From positions 1 through 41,818 of the forward strand of contig NZ_FMAY01000014.1 in NCBI RefSeq assembly GCF_900094925.1: a stretch of 41,818 nt of DNA, given 5' to 3'. This document shows positions 1 through 9,654 of the stretch, one piece after another; within the stretch, counting starts at the first letter, position 1, and the number at the start of each line of letters is the position of its first letter. The notes below the pieces were generated by a model that saw nothing but the letters and a program-made list of their open reading frames with translations, was not told where the DNA came from and did not search any database. Source of the stretch: Kosakonia oryzendophytica. Its GTDB lineage: Bacteria > Pseudomonadota > Gammaproteobacteria > Enterobacterales > Enterobacteriaceae. Made by a program: the position numbers and the translations under genes.

Positions 1-563
1 GAGATGCCGTTGTCATCGTAGAACGCCACCAGTTTGCCCAGTTTCAGGGTACCGGCCAGCGAGCAGGCTTCATGGGAGATACCTTCCATCATGCAGCCGT
101 CGCCCATAAAGGCGTAAGTGAAGTGGTCAACGATGTCATGACCCGGGCGGTTGAACTGCGCCGCGAGGGTTTTCTCAGCAATCGCCATGCCCACGGCGTT
201 GGCAATGCCCTGCCCCAGCGGACCGGTGGTGGTTTCTACGCCAGCGGTGTAGCCCACTTCCGGGTGACCCGGCGTTTTGGAATGTAGCTGGCGGAAGTTC
301 TGCAGCTCGGACATCGGCAGATCGTAACCGGTGAGGTGCAGCAGGCTGTAAATCAGCATCGAGCCGTGACCGTTGGACAGCACAAAGCGGTCGCGGTCAG
401 CCCAGGCCGGATTCGTCGGGTTATGGTTCAGAAAATCACGCCACAGGACTTCGGCAATGTCAGCCATCCCCATCGGGGCTCCCGGGTGACCGGATTTGGC
501 TTTCTGTACCGCGTCCATGCTCAGCGCACGAATAGCATTGGCAAGCTCTTTACGTGAGGACAT
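1..563 (-). CDS. tktA: Transketolase, N-terminal part (runs off the left edge)
   Basis: Transketolase is the thiamine-diphosphate enzyme of the non-oxidative pentose phosphate pathway that moves two-carbon ketol units between sugar phosphates in the cytoplasm. The minus-strand reading frame starts with [20 protein letters not shown] and continues through the conserved stretch with [17 protein letters not shown] and LSNGHGSML, which hold His residues of the cofactor and substrate site. About 187 codons are visible; the rest of the roughly 660-residue protein lies beyond position 1. The start at 563 is supported by a GGAG motif about seven bases upstream and by agreement with E. coli TktA. It is divergent from loiP, as in E. 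coli. The paralogue tktB is the only realistic alternative and is made unlikely by the neighbours. Confidence 0.96.
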   Translation of the reverse strand, partial: MSSRKELANAIRALSMDAVQKAKSGHPGAPMGMADIAEVLWRDFLNHNPTNPAWADRDRFVLSNGHGSMLIYSLLHLTGYDLPMSELQNFRQLHSKTPGHPEVGYTAGVETTTGPLGQGIANAVGMAIAEKTLAAQFNRPGHDIVDHFTYAFMGDGCMMEGISHEACSLAGTLKLGKLVAFYDDNGI

Positions 564-839
564 TTTGACTCCAGATCGGACGATTAAGGGCTGTGCCCGT
601 AACGACTTGACGACAGCGCGTTTTGGGCTACGCCGGAAAAAAGTGCCAACAATGTAACCCAAGCGGCTGGTCATGTACATGGAACATCCTTTTGCCTGTT
701 CAGAAATCTCCGGAAGCTGCCTGCTTGTTGCGCAATCTCCTCGCTCGCCTTTCCTGCTCTTATTTATACTTACGCTGCCACCGGTTCGCATAACCCCGGT
801 GCATAATCAGAAATGACTCACCATTGCGGAAGATGACAC
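564..839. promoter_or_regulatory. Divergent tktA/loiP intergenic region
   Basis: This 276-base gap between two divergent genes must hold both promoters. A GGAG box lies just ahead of tktA and a GGAAG box seven bases ahead of the loiP start. I see no reading frame with a recognisable product and no operator I can name. Confidence 0.5.
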
Positions 840-1598
840 ATGAAAATTCGCCCAGCATTACTTGCTCTGGGAATGACAACCCTGCTCGCCGGTTGCCAGA
901 ATATGGACTCCGGCGGTTTTCTCAGCTCGGGAGCGGAAGCTTTCCAGGCTTACACCCTGAGTGATGCTCAGGTTAAAGCACTGAGCGACGATGCCTGTAA
1001 ACAAATGGACAGTAAGGCCAGCATTGCGCCAGCCAGCAGCCCGTACAGCCAGCGTCTGAGCAAAATAGCCGCCGCCCTCGGCGACAATATCAACGGCCAA
1101 CCGGTGAACTATAAGGTTTACGTGGCGAAGGATGTGAACGCCTTTGCGATGGCCAACGGCTGCATTCGCGTCTACAGCGCACTGATGGACATGATGACCG
1201 ACAACGAAGTCGAAGCGGTGATTGGTCACGAAATGGGTCACGTTGCGCTGGGGCATGTGAAAAAAGGTATGCAGGTTGCGCTCGGGACCAATGCATTACG
1301 CGCGGCAGCGGCGTCCGCGGGCGGTATTGTCGGCAGTTTGTCGCAATCGCAGCTTGGCGCACTGGGCGAACAACTGGTGAATTCACAGTTCTCCCAGCGC
1401 CAGGAATCCGAAGCGGATGACTACTCTTACGATTTGTTGCGCAAACGCGGCATCAATCCGTCAGGGCTGGCGACCAGTTTTGAAAAACTGGCGAAAATGG
1501 AAGAGGGTCGTCAGAGTTCAATGTTTGACGATCACCCGGCCTCTGCCGAGCGTGCGCAACACATTCGTGATCGTATGGCAGCAGACGGTATTAAATAA
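840..1598 (+). CDS. loiP: M48-family metalloprotease lipoprotein LoiP (YggG)
   Basis: LoiP is a zinc endopeptidase of the outer-membrane periplasmic face; in E. coli it is linked to low-osmolarity growth and works with the BepA/YcaL group of M48 proteases. The 252-residue product begins with a lipoprotein signal ending in LLAGC, so Cys19 would be lipidated. The zinc-binding HEMGH motif is at residues 130-134, and the ESEAD stretch near 189-193 supplies the expected third ligand. A DHP motif near 231 is typical of the family. GGAAG lies seven bases before the ATG. The gene is monocistronic: its stop is followed within a few bases by a strong terminator, and speA is convergent. Confidence 0.93.
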   Translation: MKIRPALLALGMTTLLAGCQNMDSGGFLSSGAEAFQAYTLSDAQVKALSDDACKQMDSKASIAPASSPYSQRLSKIAAALGDNINGQPVNYKVYVAKDVNAFAMANGCIRVYSALMDMMTDNEVEAVIGHEMGHVALGHVKKGMQVALGTNALRAAAASAGGIVGSLSQSQLGALGEQLVNSQFSQRQESEADDYSYDLLRKRGINPSGLATSFEKLAKMEEGRQSSMFDDHPASAERAQHIRDRMAADGIK

Positions 1599-1601
1599 CG
1601 C

Positions 1602-1632
1602 AACAGGGAGGCAATAGGCCTCCCTGTTTTTA
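1602..1632 (+). terminator. Rho-independent terminator after loiP
   Basis: An 11-bp perfect stem (1602-1612 with 1618-1628, GC-rich core) has a five-base loop and is followed by a T run. It begins four bases after the loiP stop. The A/T flanks may let it also end speA transcription from the other side. Confidence 0.9.
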
Positions 1633-1668
1633 CGCAGTGTGTGGACAATCACCTGTCACTGGAAAATC

Positions 1669-3645
1669 TTATTCATCTTCCAGATAGGTGTAGCCGTACA
1701 GTCCGGCTTCAAACTCTTCGAGGAACTGCTGCTGCAGCGCATCTTCGAGCCCGGTCTGTTTAACCTGATCGCGGAACTGCGTCAGCAGAGTGTTCGGATC
1801 GAGCTGCACATACTGCAACATATCCGCGACGGTGTCGCCTTCATCAGAAAGCTCCACTTCCACGCTGCCATCCGGGAAAACAAACACATCAACCGCTTCG
1901 GTATCACCGAACAGATTATGCATATTCCCGAGGATCTCCTGGTACGCGCCAACCATAAAGAAGCCCAGCATCGGCGGGTTCTCCGGGTCGTATTCCGGCA
2001 TCGGCATCGTGGTGGCGATCCCGTCGCCATCCACATAGTGATCGATAGCACCGTCGGAGTCACAGGTAATATCCAGCAGTACCGCACGGCGTTCCGGTGC
2101 ATGATTCAGCCCTTCCAGCGGCAACACCGGGAAGAGTTGATCGATCCCCCAGGCATCAGGCATCGACTGGAACAGCGAGAAGTTGACGTACATTTTGTCC
2201 GCCATACGCTCCTGCAATTCATCGATAATCGGACGATGTGCACGGTTGCTCGGATCCAGCTGTTTCTGCACTTCATGACACATATTCAGATAGAGCTGCT
2301 CAGCCCAGGCGCGCTCTTGCAGGCTGTAAGCGCCAGAAGAGTAACCGACATGGATATCGTGCAAATCCATCTGGCTGTCATGCAACCATTCACGCAGCGA
2401 ACGGCGTGTGCCAGGCTCATGCATCTCCTGCCAGGTTTCCCACATACTTTGTAACGCACGCGGCGCATCGTCAGCCGGGGCTGTCGCCTGCGTATATTCG
2501 TTGCGTTCCACACCGATAATATTGGACACCAGCACTGTATGGTGCGCAGTCACGGCGCGACCAGATTCCGTGATCACCGTCGGATGCGGCAAACCATGCT
2601 CTTCACACGCATCGCCAATCGCCCAAATGATGTTATTGGCATATTCGTTCAGGCCATAGTTCACCGAACAGTCTGACTGCGAACGTGTACCTTCATAGTC
2701 CACGCCTAACCCGCCGCCAACGTCGAAGCACTGGATATTCACGCCCAGTTTATGCAGTTCAACGTAAAAACGCGCGGATTCACGCACGCCAGTCGCGATA
2801 TCGCGGATGTTCGCCATCTGCGAACCGAGGTGGAAGTGCAGCAGTTGAATGCTGTCCAGACGCCCGCGCTCGCGCAGAATTTCCACCAGTTGCAGAACCT
2901 GGGTGGCCGCCAGACCAAATTTAGATTTCTCGCCGCCGGAAGATTGCCATTTACCGGAGCCTTGCGACGCCAGACGCGCACGCACACCAAGACGCGGCAC
3001 CACGTTCAGACGCTCCGCTTCTTCCAGTACGATGGCGATTTCGGTCATTTTCTCAATCACCAGATAGACCTTGTGGCCCATCTTCTCGCCAATCAGCGCC
3101 AGGCGAATGTATTCGCGGTCTTTATAGCCGTTACACACGATCACCGAGCGGGTCATCCCCGCATGCGCCAGTACGGCCATCAGCTCCGCTTTGGAACCGG
3201 CTTCCAGCCCCAGCGGTTCGCCGGAATGGATCAGCGACTCAATCACACGCCGGTGCTGGTTCACCTTGATCGGATAGACGAGGAAATAGTCGCCATTGTA
3301 ACCGTAGGATTCACGCGCACGTTTAAAGGCGGCGTTAATCGAGCGCAGGCGATGTTGCAGGATCTGCGGGAAACAGAACAGCGCTGGCAGGCGCTGCCCT
3401 TGCGCTTCGCGCGCTTTCACCAGTTGCGCCAGGTCAACGCGGGCTTCCGGTACATCCGGATCCGGGCAAACACTGATATGCCCCAGTTCATTGACGTCGT
3501 AGTAATTATTACCCCACCACGCAATGTTATATGTACGTAGCATCTTGCTGGCTTCCTGGGAGCTCATCGCCACCTCCTGCATGGAACGTAATACACCGTG
3601 TTCGCCTGCTGACGAAGGCGAAACCGAAGACATGTCGTCAGACAT
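1669..3645 (-). CDS. speA: Biosynthetic arginine decarboxylase
   Basis: SpeA is a PLP- and Mg-dependent decarboxylase that converts arginine to agmatine, the first step of the agmatine route to putrescine. The product is 658 residues, the same as E. coli SpeA, if translation starts at the second ATG (MSDDMSSV). That start has a TGAGG box six bases upstream, so I prefer it to the ATG 15 bases earlier. The PLP lysine is K127 in YPIKVNQ, the glycine-rich [12 protein letters not shown] segment binds the cofactor phosphate, and TCDSDG near the C-terminus carries the active-site cysteine. In E. coli speB (agmatinase) follows speA; here the next gene is loiP, so agmatine must be processed by a gene elsewhere. 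Confidence 0.97.
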   Translation of the reverse strand: MSDDMSSVSPSSAGEHGVLRSMQEVAMSSQEASKMLRTYNIAWWGNNYYDVNELGHISVCPDPDVPEARVDLAQLVKAREAQGQRLPALFCFPQILQHRLRSINAAFKRARESYGYNGDYFLVYPIKVNQHRRVIESLIHSGEPLGLEAGSKAELMAVLAHAGMTRSVIVCNGYKDREYIRLALIGEKMGHKVYLVIEKMTEIAIVLEEAERLNVVPRLGVRARLASQGSGKWQSSGGEKSKFGLAATQVLQLVEILRERGRLDSIQLLHFHLGSQMANIRDIATGVRESARFYVELHKLGVNIQCFDVGGGLGVDYEGTRSQSDCSVNYGLNEYANNIIWAIGDACEEHGLPHPTVITESGRAVTAHHTVLVSNIIGVERNEYTQATAPADDAPRALQSMWETWQEMHEPGTRRSLREWLHDSQMDLHDIHVGYSSGAYSLQERAWAEQLYLNMCHEVQKQLDPSNRAHRPIIDELQERMADKMYVNFSLFQSMPDAWGIDQLFPVLPLEGLNHAPERRAVLLDITCDSDGAIDHYVDGDGIATTMPMPEYDPENPPMLGFFMVGAYQEILGNMHNLFGDTEAVDVFVFPDGSVEVELSDEGDTVADMLQYVQLDPNTLLTQFRDQVKQTGLEDALQQQFLEEFEAGLYGYTYLEDE

Positions 3646-3653
3646 AGCGAACC

Positions 3654-3836
3654 TCAACATAAAAAAGTGTATACCCTGTTGGTTTCACCGCGCCCGCAGG
3701 CCGCAGAGTAAAACACAACGGATACAAAACAGTTGACTACTATCGCAGTGACATATAGCGATAACAACCCATAAACAGCCTGAATGCTCAGCATGTCATG
3801 CTGAAGCGCCGGCTGTGCGACCGGTTTCTTGTTCAT
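3654..3836 (-). CDS. yqgB: Small protein YqgB, extended C-terminus
   Basis: The 60-residue frame starts MNKKPVAQ and contains YGLLS and AIVVNCF at the positions I remember from E. coli YqgB (43 residues), a small protein encoded in the speA leader and linked to acid stress. No catalytic motif is visible. The E. coli protein ends soon after NCF, whereas this one runs about 20 residues further and stops eight bases before the speA start codon, so the two could be translationally coupled. The Shine-Dalgarno sequence before its ATG is weak. The start at 3836 follows the E. coli form; an in-frame ATG five codons upstream is possible. Identification rests on memory of a short sequence, so confidence is moderate. 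Confidence 0.6.
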   Translation of the reverse strand: MNKKPVAQPALQHDMLSIQAVYGLLSLYVTAIVVNCFVSVVFYSAACGRGETNRVYTFLC

Positions 3837-3890
3837 ATCATTGTAAAACACGTTCCGAACTTAAGTATGACAGTCCGGCGAAACCACGAG

Positions 3891-3912
3891 AAAACTCCTG
3901 ATTTATCAGGAG
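3891..3912 (-). terminator. Hairpin with T run in the yqgB-speA leader
   Basis: A 7-bp perfect stem (3895-3901 with 3906-3912) and four-base loop is followed, reading the minus strand, by GTTTT. It lies about 55 bases upstream of yqgB, so it could be an attenuator or the end of another transcript. The T run is short. Confidence 0.35.
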
Positions 3913-4350
3913 AGCCCTTGTTCAGTTATCGCAACGCCTTACCGGCTCTGGAGTCCTGAGAAGCGCCGAAATGGGTATAACATCGGCTGGTTTGCAGATT
4001 AGAAATGCAGGTAGTGGGGAGTAAACATGCGTCAGAACGACGCAACAGTTTTTGCGGAAAACAACGGTTCATTATCTCGTATCACCTCCACGCAAGCCTT
4101 TTACAACCCGCGACAAGCCAAAGCCATTAAATTCACTGCTTAACCCGGCTGGAAGTGGCGACACAGCGTTTTTGCCGTGCGCTTTTTTAAGTGAGCCGCG
4201 CGCGGCGTTTTATACCGACAACGAGGTGAAAATGCAAAATAAAAAAGCTGTGTTTGACGCATTGCCAGGAAAATTTTCCGTCACTATTTGTGACAAGAAG
4301 TGGTGAACATCAAAAAGCGCTGGCAATAGAGTCAGGAAGTACCTTAGAAT
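3913..4350. other. Intergenic region between the yqgB-speA leader and the metK operator
   Basis: About 440 bases contain no gene I recognise. A plus-strand frame at 4052-4306 (84 codons) lies where E. coli annotations place short hypothetical genes, but it has no recognisable motif and no clear ribosome binding site. The stretch probably holds the speA promoter and long 5' leader. Confidence 0.4.
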
Positions 4351-4374
4351 AGCCATCCAGATGTTAATCCGTCT
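4351..4374 (+). promoter_or_regulatory. MetJ operator (three met boxes) of metK
   Basis: Three contiguous 8-mers, AGCCATCC, AGATGTTA and ATCCGTCT, match the met box AGACGTCT at 5, 5 and 6 of 8 positions and sit about 120 bases ahead of metK. MetJ with S-adenosylmethionine represses metK in enterobacteria by cooperative binding to such tandem boxes. Confidence 0.7.
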
Positions 4375-4492
4375 ATATTGATTAACACTCAGACTTTTGC
4401 GTCATAACCTGCAGTCCCCGCGGCGCCACCGCGAAGGCATATCCGGACGCAGAATTCGAGCTAACCGTATTACTCCAGGGTGAAAACAACAT

Positions 4493-5647
4493 ATGGCAAA
4501 ACACCTTTTTACGTCCGAGTCCGTCTCCGAAGGGCATCCTGACAAAATCGCTGACCAAATTTCCGACGCCGTGCTGGATGCGATCCTCGAGCAGGATCCG
4601 AAAGCACGCGTTGCGTGTGAAACTTACGTCAAAACCGGCATGGTGCTGGTGGGTGGTGAAATTACCACCAGCGCATGGGTTGATATCGAAGAGATCACCC
4701 GTAATACCGTCCGTGAAATTGGCTATGTGCATTCCGACATGGGCTTTGACGCCAATTCTTGCGCCGTACTGAGTGCGATTGGTAAGCAATCTCCGGATAT
4801 CAACCAGGGCGTTGACCGCGCCGATCCGCTGGAACAAGGTGCGGGCGACCAGGGGCTGATGTTTGGTTACGCAACCAACGAAACCGATGTACTGATGCCT
4901 GCACCGATCACCTATGCACACCGTTTGGTTGAGCGTCAGGCTGAAGTGCGTAAAAACGGCACCCTGCCGTGGCTGCGCCCGGATGCGAAAAGCCAGGTCA
5001 CGTTCCAATATGAAGACGGTAAAATTGCCGGTATCGATGCCGTTGTGCTGTCCACACAGCATGCAGAGAATATCGACCAGAAATCCCTGCAAGAAGCGGT
5101 GATGGAAGAGATCATCAAGCCGATTCTGCCGTCTGAGTGGCTAAATGAGTCCACCAAATTCTTTATCAACCCGACAGGCCGTTTCGTTATCGGTGGCCCG
5201 ATGGGCGACTGTGGTCTGACCGGACGTAAAATTATCGTTGATACCTACGGCGGCATGGCGCGTCATGGCGGCGGCGCATTCTCCGGTAAGGATCCGTCTA
5301 AAGTTGACCGTTCTGCCGCTTACGCTGCGCGTTACGTCGCGAAAAACATCGTTGCTGCGGGCCTGGCTGACCGCTGTGAGATCCAGGTCTCCTATGCTAT
5401 CGGCGTGGCAGAACCGACCTCTATCATGGTAGAAACCTTCGGTACCGAGAAAATCGCCAGCGAGCAGTTGACCCTGCTGGTGCGCGAATTCTTCGATCTG
5501 CGTCCGTATGGTCTGATCCAGATGCTGGATCTGCTGCACCCGATCTACAAACAAACCGCTGCATACGGTCACTTTGGTCGCGAAACCTTCCCGTGGGAAA
5601 AAACCGACAAAGCTGATGCGCTGCGTGAAGCTGCCGGTCTGAAATAA
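4493..5647 (+). CDS. metK: S-adenosylmethionine synthetase
   Basis: MetK makes S-adenosylmethionine from methionine and ATP in a two-step reaction that also hydrolyses the tripolyphosphate intermediate; it is a cytoplasmic tetramer and is essential in E. coli. The product is 384 residues, the family length in E. coli. The signatures [16 protein letters not shown] near the N-terminus, [12 protein letters not shown] near residue 120, the glycine-rich [16 protein letters not shown] loop near 260 and the [10 protein letters not shown] stretch near the C-terminus are all intact. The start ATG has a CCAGGGTG box ahead of it. The MetJ boxes upstream indicate repression by its own product, and a strong terminator follows. 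Confidence 0.98.
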   Translation: MAKHLFTSESVSEGHPDKIADQISDAVLDAILEQDPKARVACETYVKTGMVLVGGEITTSAWVDIEEITRNTVREIGYVHSDMGFDANSCAVLSAIGKQSPDINQGVDRADPLEQGAGDQGLMFGYATNETDVLMPAPITYAHRLVERQAEVRKNGTLPWLRPDAKSQVTFQYEDGKIAGIDAVVLSTQHAENIDQKSLQEAVMEEIIKPILPSEWLNESTKFFINPTGRFVIGGPMGDCGLTGRKIIVDTYGGMARHGGGAFSGKDPSKVDRSAAYAARYVAKNIVAAGLADRCEIQVSYAIGVAEPTSIMVETFGTEKIASEQLTLLVREFFDLRPYGLIQMLDLLHPIYKQTAAYGHFGRETFPWEKTDKADALREAAGLK

Positions 5648-5667
5648 TCCTCTGGCAATGTCTTTTT

Positions 5668-5696
5668 AAGGCCAGCCCCGTGCTGGCCTTTTTTAT
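5668..5696 (+). terminator. Rho-independent terminator after metK
   Basis: A 9-bp perfect stem AAGGCCAGC/GCTGGCCTT with a five-base loop is followed by a run of T. It begins about 20 bases after the metK stop. Confidence 0.92.
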
Positions 5697-5765
5697 ATTC
5701 TCCGCCCTTCATCCCAACATATTTTTTCTCAATGCCAGTGCCCACTTAGCGTGAGGGAGTTTCGC

Positions 5766-5781
5766 ATGAAAGCGATTACAT
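5766..5781 (+). promoter_or_regulatory. Upstream GalR/GalS-type operator of galP
   Basis: ATGAAAGCGATTACAT matches the GalR/GalS operator consensus GTGKAANCGNTTNCAC at 13 of 16 positions. It lies 183 bp upstream of a stronger copy, an arrangement compatible with repression by DNA looping as at the E. coli gal operon. Confidence 0.55.
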
Positions 5782-5948
5782 CAAACCGCTTCGGTAAAAA
5801 ATCAGAATTCTCTCTTTGAAAAGCAGCAAACTGATGACTGTTACATAATGCTTCGGTTTAGTCTGAAATCACGTCAACCACCTCACATTCTCTCTTCAGT
5901 AATTCTATAATATTTATGACTTTTATTTACATTACATCCTTGATTGTA

Positions 5949-5964
5949 ATGTAACCGATTACAC
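5949..5964 (+). promoter_or_regulatory. GalR/GalS operator of galP
   Basis: ATGTAACCGATTACAC matches the GalR/GalS consensus at 15 of 16 positions. It is four bases ahead of a CRP site and about 85 bases from the galP start. GalR and GalS regulate galP in E. coli in response to galactose. Confidence 0.8.
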
Positions 5965-5967
5965 TCA

Positions 5968-5983
5968 TGTGATGATAGTCACA
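5968..5983 (+). promoter_or_regulatory. CRP site of galP
   Basis: TGTGATGATAGTCACA has both perfect half-sites TGTGA and TCACA with a six-base spacer. The position fits catabolite control of galP. Confidence 0.85.
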
Positions 5984-6048
5984 TATTTTTGCGTATTCCT
6001 GACCTACCTTTGACACCGATAAAACCAATGACATCAATGGAGGGCATA

Positions 6049-7443
6049 ATGCCTGACACGAAAAAACAGGGGCGTTCAAACAAGGCAATGACCTTCTTTG
6101 TCTGTTTCCTCGCAGCACTGGCAGGATTGCTTTTTGGCCTGGATATTGGCGTGATCGCGGGTGCGCTGCCCTTTATCACAGATGATTTTCAAATTAGCTC
6201 ACACACCCAGGAATGGGTGGTGAGTTCGATGATGTTCGGTGCCGCCGTAGGCGCTGTCGGCAGCGGATGGCTCTCCTGGCGCCTCGGCCGTAAAAAAAGC
6301 CTGATGATCGGCGCCGTACTTTTTGTGATCGGCTCGCTCTGCTCCGCCGCTGCCCCGAACGTTGACGTGCTGATTATTTCTCGTGTGGTGCTGGGCCTTG
6401 CCGTGGGCGTAGCGTCCTACACTGCACCGCTCTATCTGTCGGAAATTGCCCCGGAAAAAATCCGCGGCAGCATGATCTCCATGTATCAGTTGATGATCAC
6501 CATCGGTATTCTCGGTGCTTATCTTTCCGATACGGCGTTCAGCTACAGCGGTGAATGGCGCTGGATGCTGGGGGTGATCATTATTCCGGCTATCCTGCTG
6601 TTGATTGGCGTCTTTTTCCTACCAGACAGCCCACGCTGGTTTGCCGCGAAGCGCCGTTTCCACGATGCAGAACGTGTGCTGTTGCGCTTGCGCGACACCA
6701 GCGCTGAAGCGAAAAATGAGCTCGAAGAGATCCGCGAAAGCCTGCAAGTGAAACAGACCGGCTGGGCGCTGTTCAGAGAGAACAGCAATTTCCGCCGCGC
6801 CGTGTTTCTTGGCGTGTTGCTGCAGGTGATGCAACAGTTCACCGGGATGAACGTCATCATGTACTACGCGCCAAAAATTTTCGAACTGGCGGGCTATACC
6901 AATACCACCGAGCAGATGTGGGGCACGGTGATTGTCGGTCTCACTAACGTACTGGCGACGTTTATTGCTATCGGTCTTGTGGATCGTTGGGGACGTAAAC
7001 CGACGCTGGTGCTGGGCTTCCTGGTGATGGCGGCGGGGATGGGCATCCTTGGCACCATGCTGCATCTGGGCATTCACTCCCCGTCGGCACAGTACTTCGC
7101 GGTCGCAATGCTGCTGATGTTCATCATTGGTTTCGCCATGAGCGCGGGGCCGTTGATTTGGGTGCTGTGTTCCGAAATCCAGCCGCTGAAAGGCCGCGAT
7201 TTTGGTATCACCTGCTCAACGGCCACCAACTGGATTGCCAATATGATCGTCGGCGCGACGTTCCTGACCATGCTCAATTCGCTGGGCAACGCCAACACCT
7301 TCTGGGTGTATAGCGCGCTGAATGTGCTGTTTATCGTCCTGACGCTGTGGCTGGTGCCAGAAACCAAACATGTTTCGCTGGAGCATATCGAGCGCAACCT
7401 GATGCGCGGTCGCCCATTGCGCGAAATTGGTTCCCACAACTAG
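6049..7443 (+). CDS. galP: Galactose:H+ symporter
   Basis: GalP is a 12-helix inner-membrane sugar porter of the major facilitator superfamily that imports galactose, and glucose less specifically, with a proton. The 464-residue product equals E. coli GalP in length. The family motifs are present in order: the first helix [26 protein letters not shown] after helix 2, the PDSPRW loop after helix 6, QQFTGMN and DRWGRKP in the second half, and PETKH near the end. The start MPDTKKQ is preceded by a strong GGAGGG box five bases upstream; an in-frame ATG at 5989 lies inside the promoter region and is rejected. Two GalR/GalS-like operators and a CRP site upstream fit galactose induction and catabolite control. 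Confidence 0.96.
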   Translation: MPDTKKQGRSNKAMTFFVCFLAALAGLLFGLDIGVIAGALPFITDDFQISSHTQEWVVSSMMFGAAVGAVGSGWLSWRLGRKKSLMIGAVLFVIGSLCSAAAPNVDVLIISRVVLGLAVGVASYTAPLYLSEIAPEKIRGSMISMYQLMITIGILGAYLSDTAFSYSGEWRWMLGVIIIPAILLLIGVFFLPDSPRWFAAKRRFHDAERVLLRLRDTSAEAKNELEEIRESLQVKQTGWALFRENSNFRRAVFLGVLLQVMQQFTGMNVIMYYAPKIFELAGYTNTTEQMWGTVIVGLTNVLATFIAIGLVDRWGRKPTLVLGFLVMAAGMGILGTMLHLGIHSPSAQYFAVAMLLMFIIGFAMSAGPLIWVLCSEIQPLKGRDFGITCSTATNWIANMIVGATFLTMLNSLGNANTFWVYSALNVLFIVLTLWLVPETKHVSLEHIERNLMRGRPLREIGSHN

Positions 7444-7447
7444 CCCT

Positions 7448-7482
7448 GAAGGCTTCCTCCCCGGAGGAAGCCTTCCCTTCCC
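7448..7482 (+). terminator. Hairpin terminator after galP
   Basis: A perfect 12-bp stem (7448-7459 with 7464-7475) with a four-base loop starts four bases after the galP stop. The downstream tract is rich in C and T with few consecutive T, so termination may be incomplete. Confidence 0.65.
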
Positions 7483-7520
7483 CTTGCACTCCCGCTTCGC
7501 CCATCCTATGCTCTGCAACT

Positions 7521-8027
7521 ATGAAAACACCCCGCCTTCCCATTGCCACGCAACAAGCCGTCATGCGCAGCCTGCGAGAAAAACTCGCCCAGGCAAACCA
7601 AAAACTGGGGCGCAATTACCCGGAACCTAAACTGATTTATCAACAGCGCGGCACGGCCGCCGGTACCGCCTGGCTGGCGGATTACGAAATCCGGCTTAAT
7701 CCGGTGTTATTACTGGAAAATGAACAGGCATTTATTGACGAGGTGGTTCCTCACGAACTGGCGCATCTGCTGGTGTGGAAACACTTTGGCCGTGTCGCGC
7801 CTCATGGCAAAGAGTGGAAATGGATGATGGAGAGCGTATTGGGCGTCCCCGCCAGACGCACTCATCAATTCGAGCTGGAATCCGTACGGCGCAATACTTT
7901 TCCCTACCGCTGCAAATGCCAGCAGCATCAGTTAACCGTGCGCAGACATAACCGGGTGGTACGTGGCGAAGCGGTTTACCGTTGTGTTCGCTGCGGCGAG
8001 CCGCTGATTGCCGACGCGAGTAACTGA
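7521..8027 (+). CDS. sprT: SprT family zinc metalloprotease-like protein
   Basis: SprT is a cytoplasmic SprT-like-fold protein related to the DNA-protein crosslink protease Spartan; its enterobacterial role is poorly defined. The 168-residue product is close to the 165 of E. coli. The zinc motif HELAH is at residues 78-82 in [16 protein letters not shown], and a C-terminal zinc-ribbon-like region has C131, C133, C155 and C158 (CKC and CVRC). I chose MKTPRLPIA as start by homology; the open frame extends upstream into galP without evidence of use. It lies just after the galP terminator, with endA 87 bases downstream. Confidence 0.92.
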   Translation: MKTPRLPIATQQAVMRSLREKLAQANQKLGRNYPEPKLIYQQRGTAAGTAWLADYEIRLNPVLLLENEQAFIDEVVPHELAHLLVWKHFGRVAPHGKEWKWMMESVLGVPARRTHQFELESVRRNTFPYRCKCQQHQLTVRRHNRVVRGEAVYRCVRCGEPLIADASN

Positions 8028-8114
8028 ATCCATTAAGAAGTTTTCTGCTCTTACTGATTGCATCAGGCAACGCCTTCCGTTACGTTGCGGACTCGTTTTG
8101 ACAGGGAGTTCGCC

Positions 8115-8813
8115 ATGTTTCGTCTTTTCTCACTTTTATTGACTCTTATTGCCGTTCCTGCACTCGCCGCAGACGGGATCAACAGTTTTGCCCAAGCCAA
8201 AGCAGCAGGCGTTAAAGTGAACGCCGATGCGCCAGGGGACTTCTACTGCGGGTGTAAAATTAACTGGCAGGGGAAAAAAGGCGTGGTTGATCTCGCCTCC
8301 TGCGGCTATCAAGTGCGGAAGAACGAAAATCGCGCCAGCCGTATCGAGTGGGAGCATGTCATGCCCGCCTGGCAGTTCGGCCACCAGCGCCAGTGCTGGC
8401 AGGATGGTGGACGGCAGAACTGCGCGAAAGATCCGGTGTACCGCAAAATCGAAAGCGATATGCATAACCTGCAACCCGCCGTAGGCGAGGTGAACGGCGA
8501 TCGCGGCAATTTTATGTACAGTCAGTGGAACGGTGGTGAAGGTCAGTACGGCCAGTGCAGCATGAAAATCGATTTCAAAGCCAAACTCGCCGAACCGCCG
8601 GCCCGCGCCCGCGGCGCGATTGCCCGCACCTATTTCTATATGCGCGATCAGTATCAAATTTCGCTTTCACGCCAGCAAACGCAGTTGTTTACCGCCTGGG
8701 ATAAACAGTACCCGGTGACCGACTGGGAGTGCGAACGCGATGCACGCATCGCCAACGTACAGGGTAACCATAATCCGTATGTGCAGCGCGCTTGCATGGC
8801 GCGAAAGAGCTAA
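8115..8813 (+). CDS. endA: Endonuclease I, periplasmic
   Basis: EndA is a periplasmic nuclease that cuts double-stranded DNA non-specifically. The 232-residue product has a cleavable signal peptide ([18 protein letters not shown], then ADG). The nuclease core of the endonuclease I family includes [13 protein letters not shown] near residues 79-90 with the catalytic His81, followed by SDMHNLQP and [12 protein letters not shown], which carry metal-coordinating residues of the beta-beta-alpha metal site. Multiple cysteines suit a disulfide-bonded periplasmic protein. The start has AGGGAG seven bases upstream; the longer in-frame start at 8058 would bury the signal peptide. The gene order sprT-endA-rsmE matches E. 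coli. Confidence 0.95.
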   Translation: MFRLFSLLLTLIAVPALAADGINSFAQAKAAGVKVNADAPGDFYCGCKINWQGKKGVVDLASCGYQVRKNENRASRIEWEHVMPAWQFGHQRQCWQDGGRQNCAKDPVYRKIESDMHNLQPAVGEVNGDRGNFMYSQWNGGEGQYGQCSMKIDFKAKLAEPPARARGAIARTYFYMRDQYQISLSRQQTQLFTAWDKQYPVTDWECERDARIANVQGNHNPYVQRACMARKS

Positions 8814-8909
8814 CCTACACTAGCGGCAATTATTTATTTGCAGGCGCGCCCCTCCCCTTCAATGGCGGAGGGGATAGACCGCGCCGCCCCACACATGGAA
8901 TTTCATACT

Positions 8910-9641
8910 ATGCGCATTCCCCGCATTCATCATCCGGAACGCATCCTGCCTGGCTGCGAAATCGCACTCAGTGAAGACGCAGCCAACCATGTCGGTCGCG
9001 TGCTGCGTATGGGGCCAGGCCAGGCGCTTCAGTTATTTGATGGTTCGAACCAGGTCTTCGAGGCGGAAATCGTCCATGCGGACAAAAAAAGCGTGCGGGT
9101 GAATGTGCTTCGCGGCGAGTTGGACGATCGGGAATCGCCGGTGCATATCCACCTCGGACAGGTGATGTCCCGCGGGGAAAAAATGGAATTCACCATCCAG
9201 AAATCCATTGAGCTTGGGGTAAGCCTCATTACGCCACTTTTTTCTGAACGCTGCGGCGTTAAACTGGATGCTGAACGCCTGAGCAAAAAGCTTCAGCAGT
9301 GGCAGAAGATTGCCATTGCCGCTTGCGAGCAATGCGGACGTAACCGCGTTCCGGAAATCCGCCCGGCAATGGATCTGGAAGCCTGGTGCGCCGAAGAGGA
9401 TACCGGCCTGAAGCTGAACCTGCATCCGCGCGCCAGCCAAAGTATCAATACCCTGCCGTTGCCAGTGGAACGTGTGCGGCTGCTGATTGGTCCGGAGGGC
9501 GGGTTAACCGCCGATGAGATTGCCATGACCGCGCGCTATCAGTTCACGGATATTTTGTTAGGGCCACGCGTACTACGCACAGAGACCACGGCGCTTACCG
9601 CCATCACCGCGCTTCAGGTACGCTTTGGCGACCTGGGTTGA
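8910..9641 (+). CDS. rsmE: 16S rRNA m3U1498 methyltransferase
   Basis: RsmE is a SPOUT-class methyltransferase that modifies U1498 of 16S rRNA on the assembled 30S subunit. The 243-residue product matches the E. coli length. The N-terminal PUA-like domain covers roughly residues 1-70, and the knotted C-terminal domain contains the S-adenosylmethionine loop with [13 protein letters not shown] and [15 protein letters not shown]. The start [10 protein letters not shown] is chosen by homology, and its ribosome binding site is weak. gshB begins 13 bases after the stop, so the two genes are probably co-transcribed. Confidence 0.95.
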   Translation: MRIPRIHHPERILPGCEIALSEDAANHVGRVLRMGPGQALQLFDGSNQVFEAEIVHADKKSVRVNVLRGELDDRESPVHIHLGQVMSRGEKMEFTIQKSIELGVSLITPLFSERCGVKLDAERLSKKLQQWQKIAIAACEQCGRNRVPEIRPAMDLEAWCAEEDTGLKLNLHPRASQSINTLPLPVERVRLLIGPEGGLTADEIAMTARYQFTDILLGPRVLRTETTALTAITALQVRFGDLG

Positions 9642-9654
9642 GAGGAGAAGCAAA

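Noticed and set aside
1639..2454. Plus-strand open frame of 271 codons
   Set aside because: It lies antisense to speA, has no recognisable motif, and follows from the codon bias of the opposite strand.
2752..3540. Second long plus-strand frame opposite speA
   Set aside because: It is a shadow of the conserved speA coding sequence; the protein resembles no family I know.
4052..4306. 84-codon frame between speA and metK
   Set aside because: It lies where short hypothetical genes are annotated in E. coli, but no motif or ribosome binding site supports it here.
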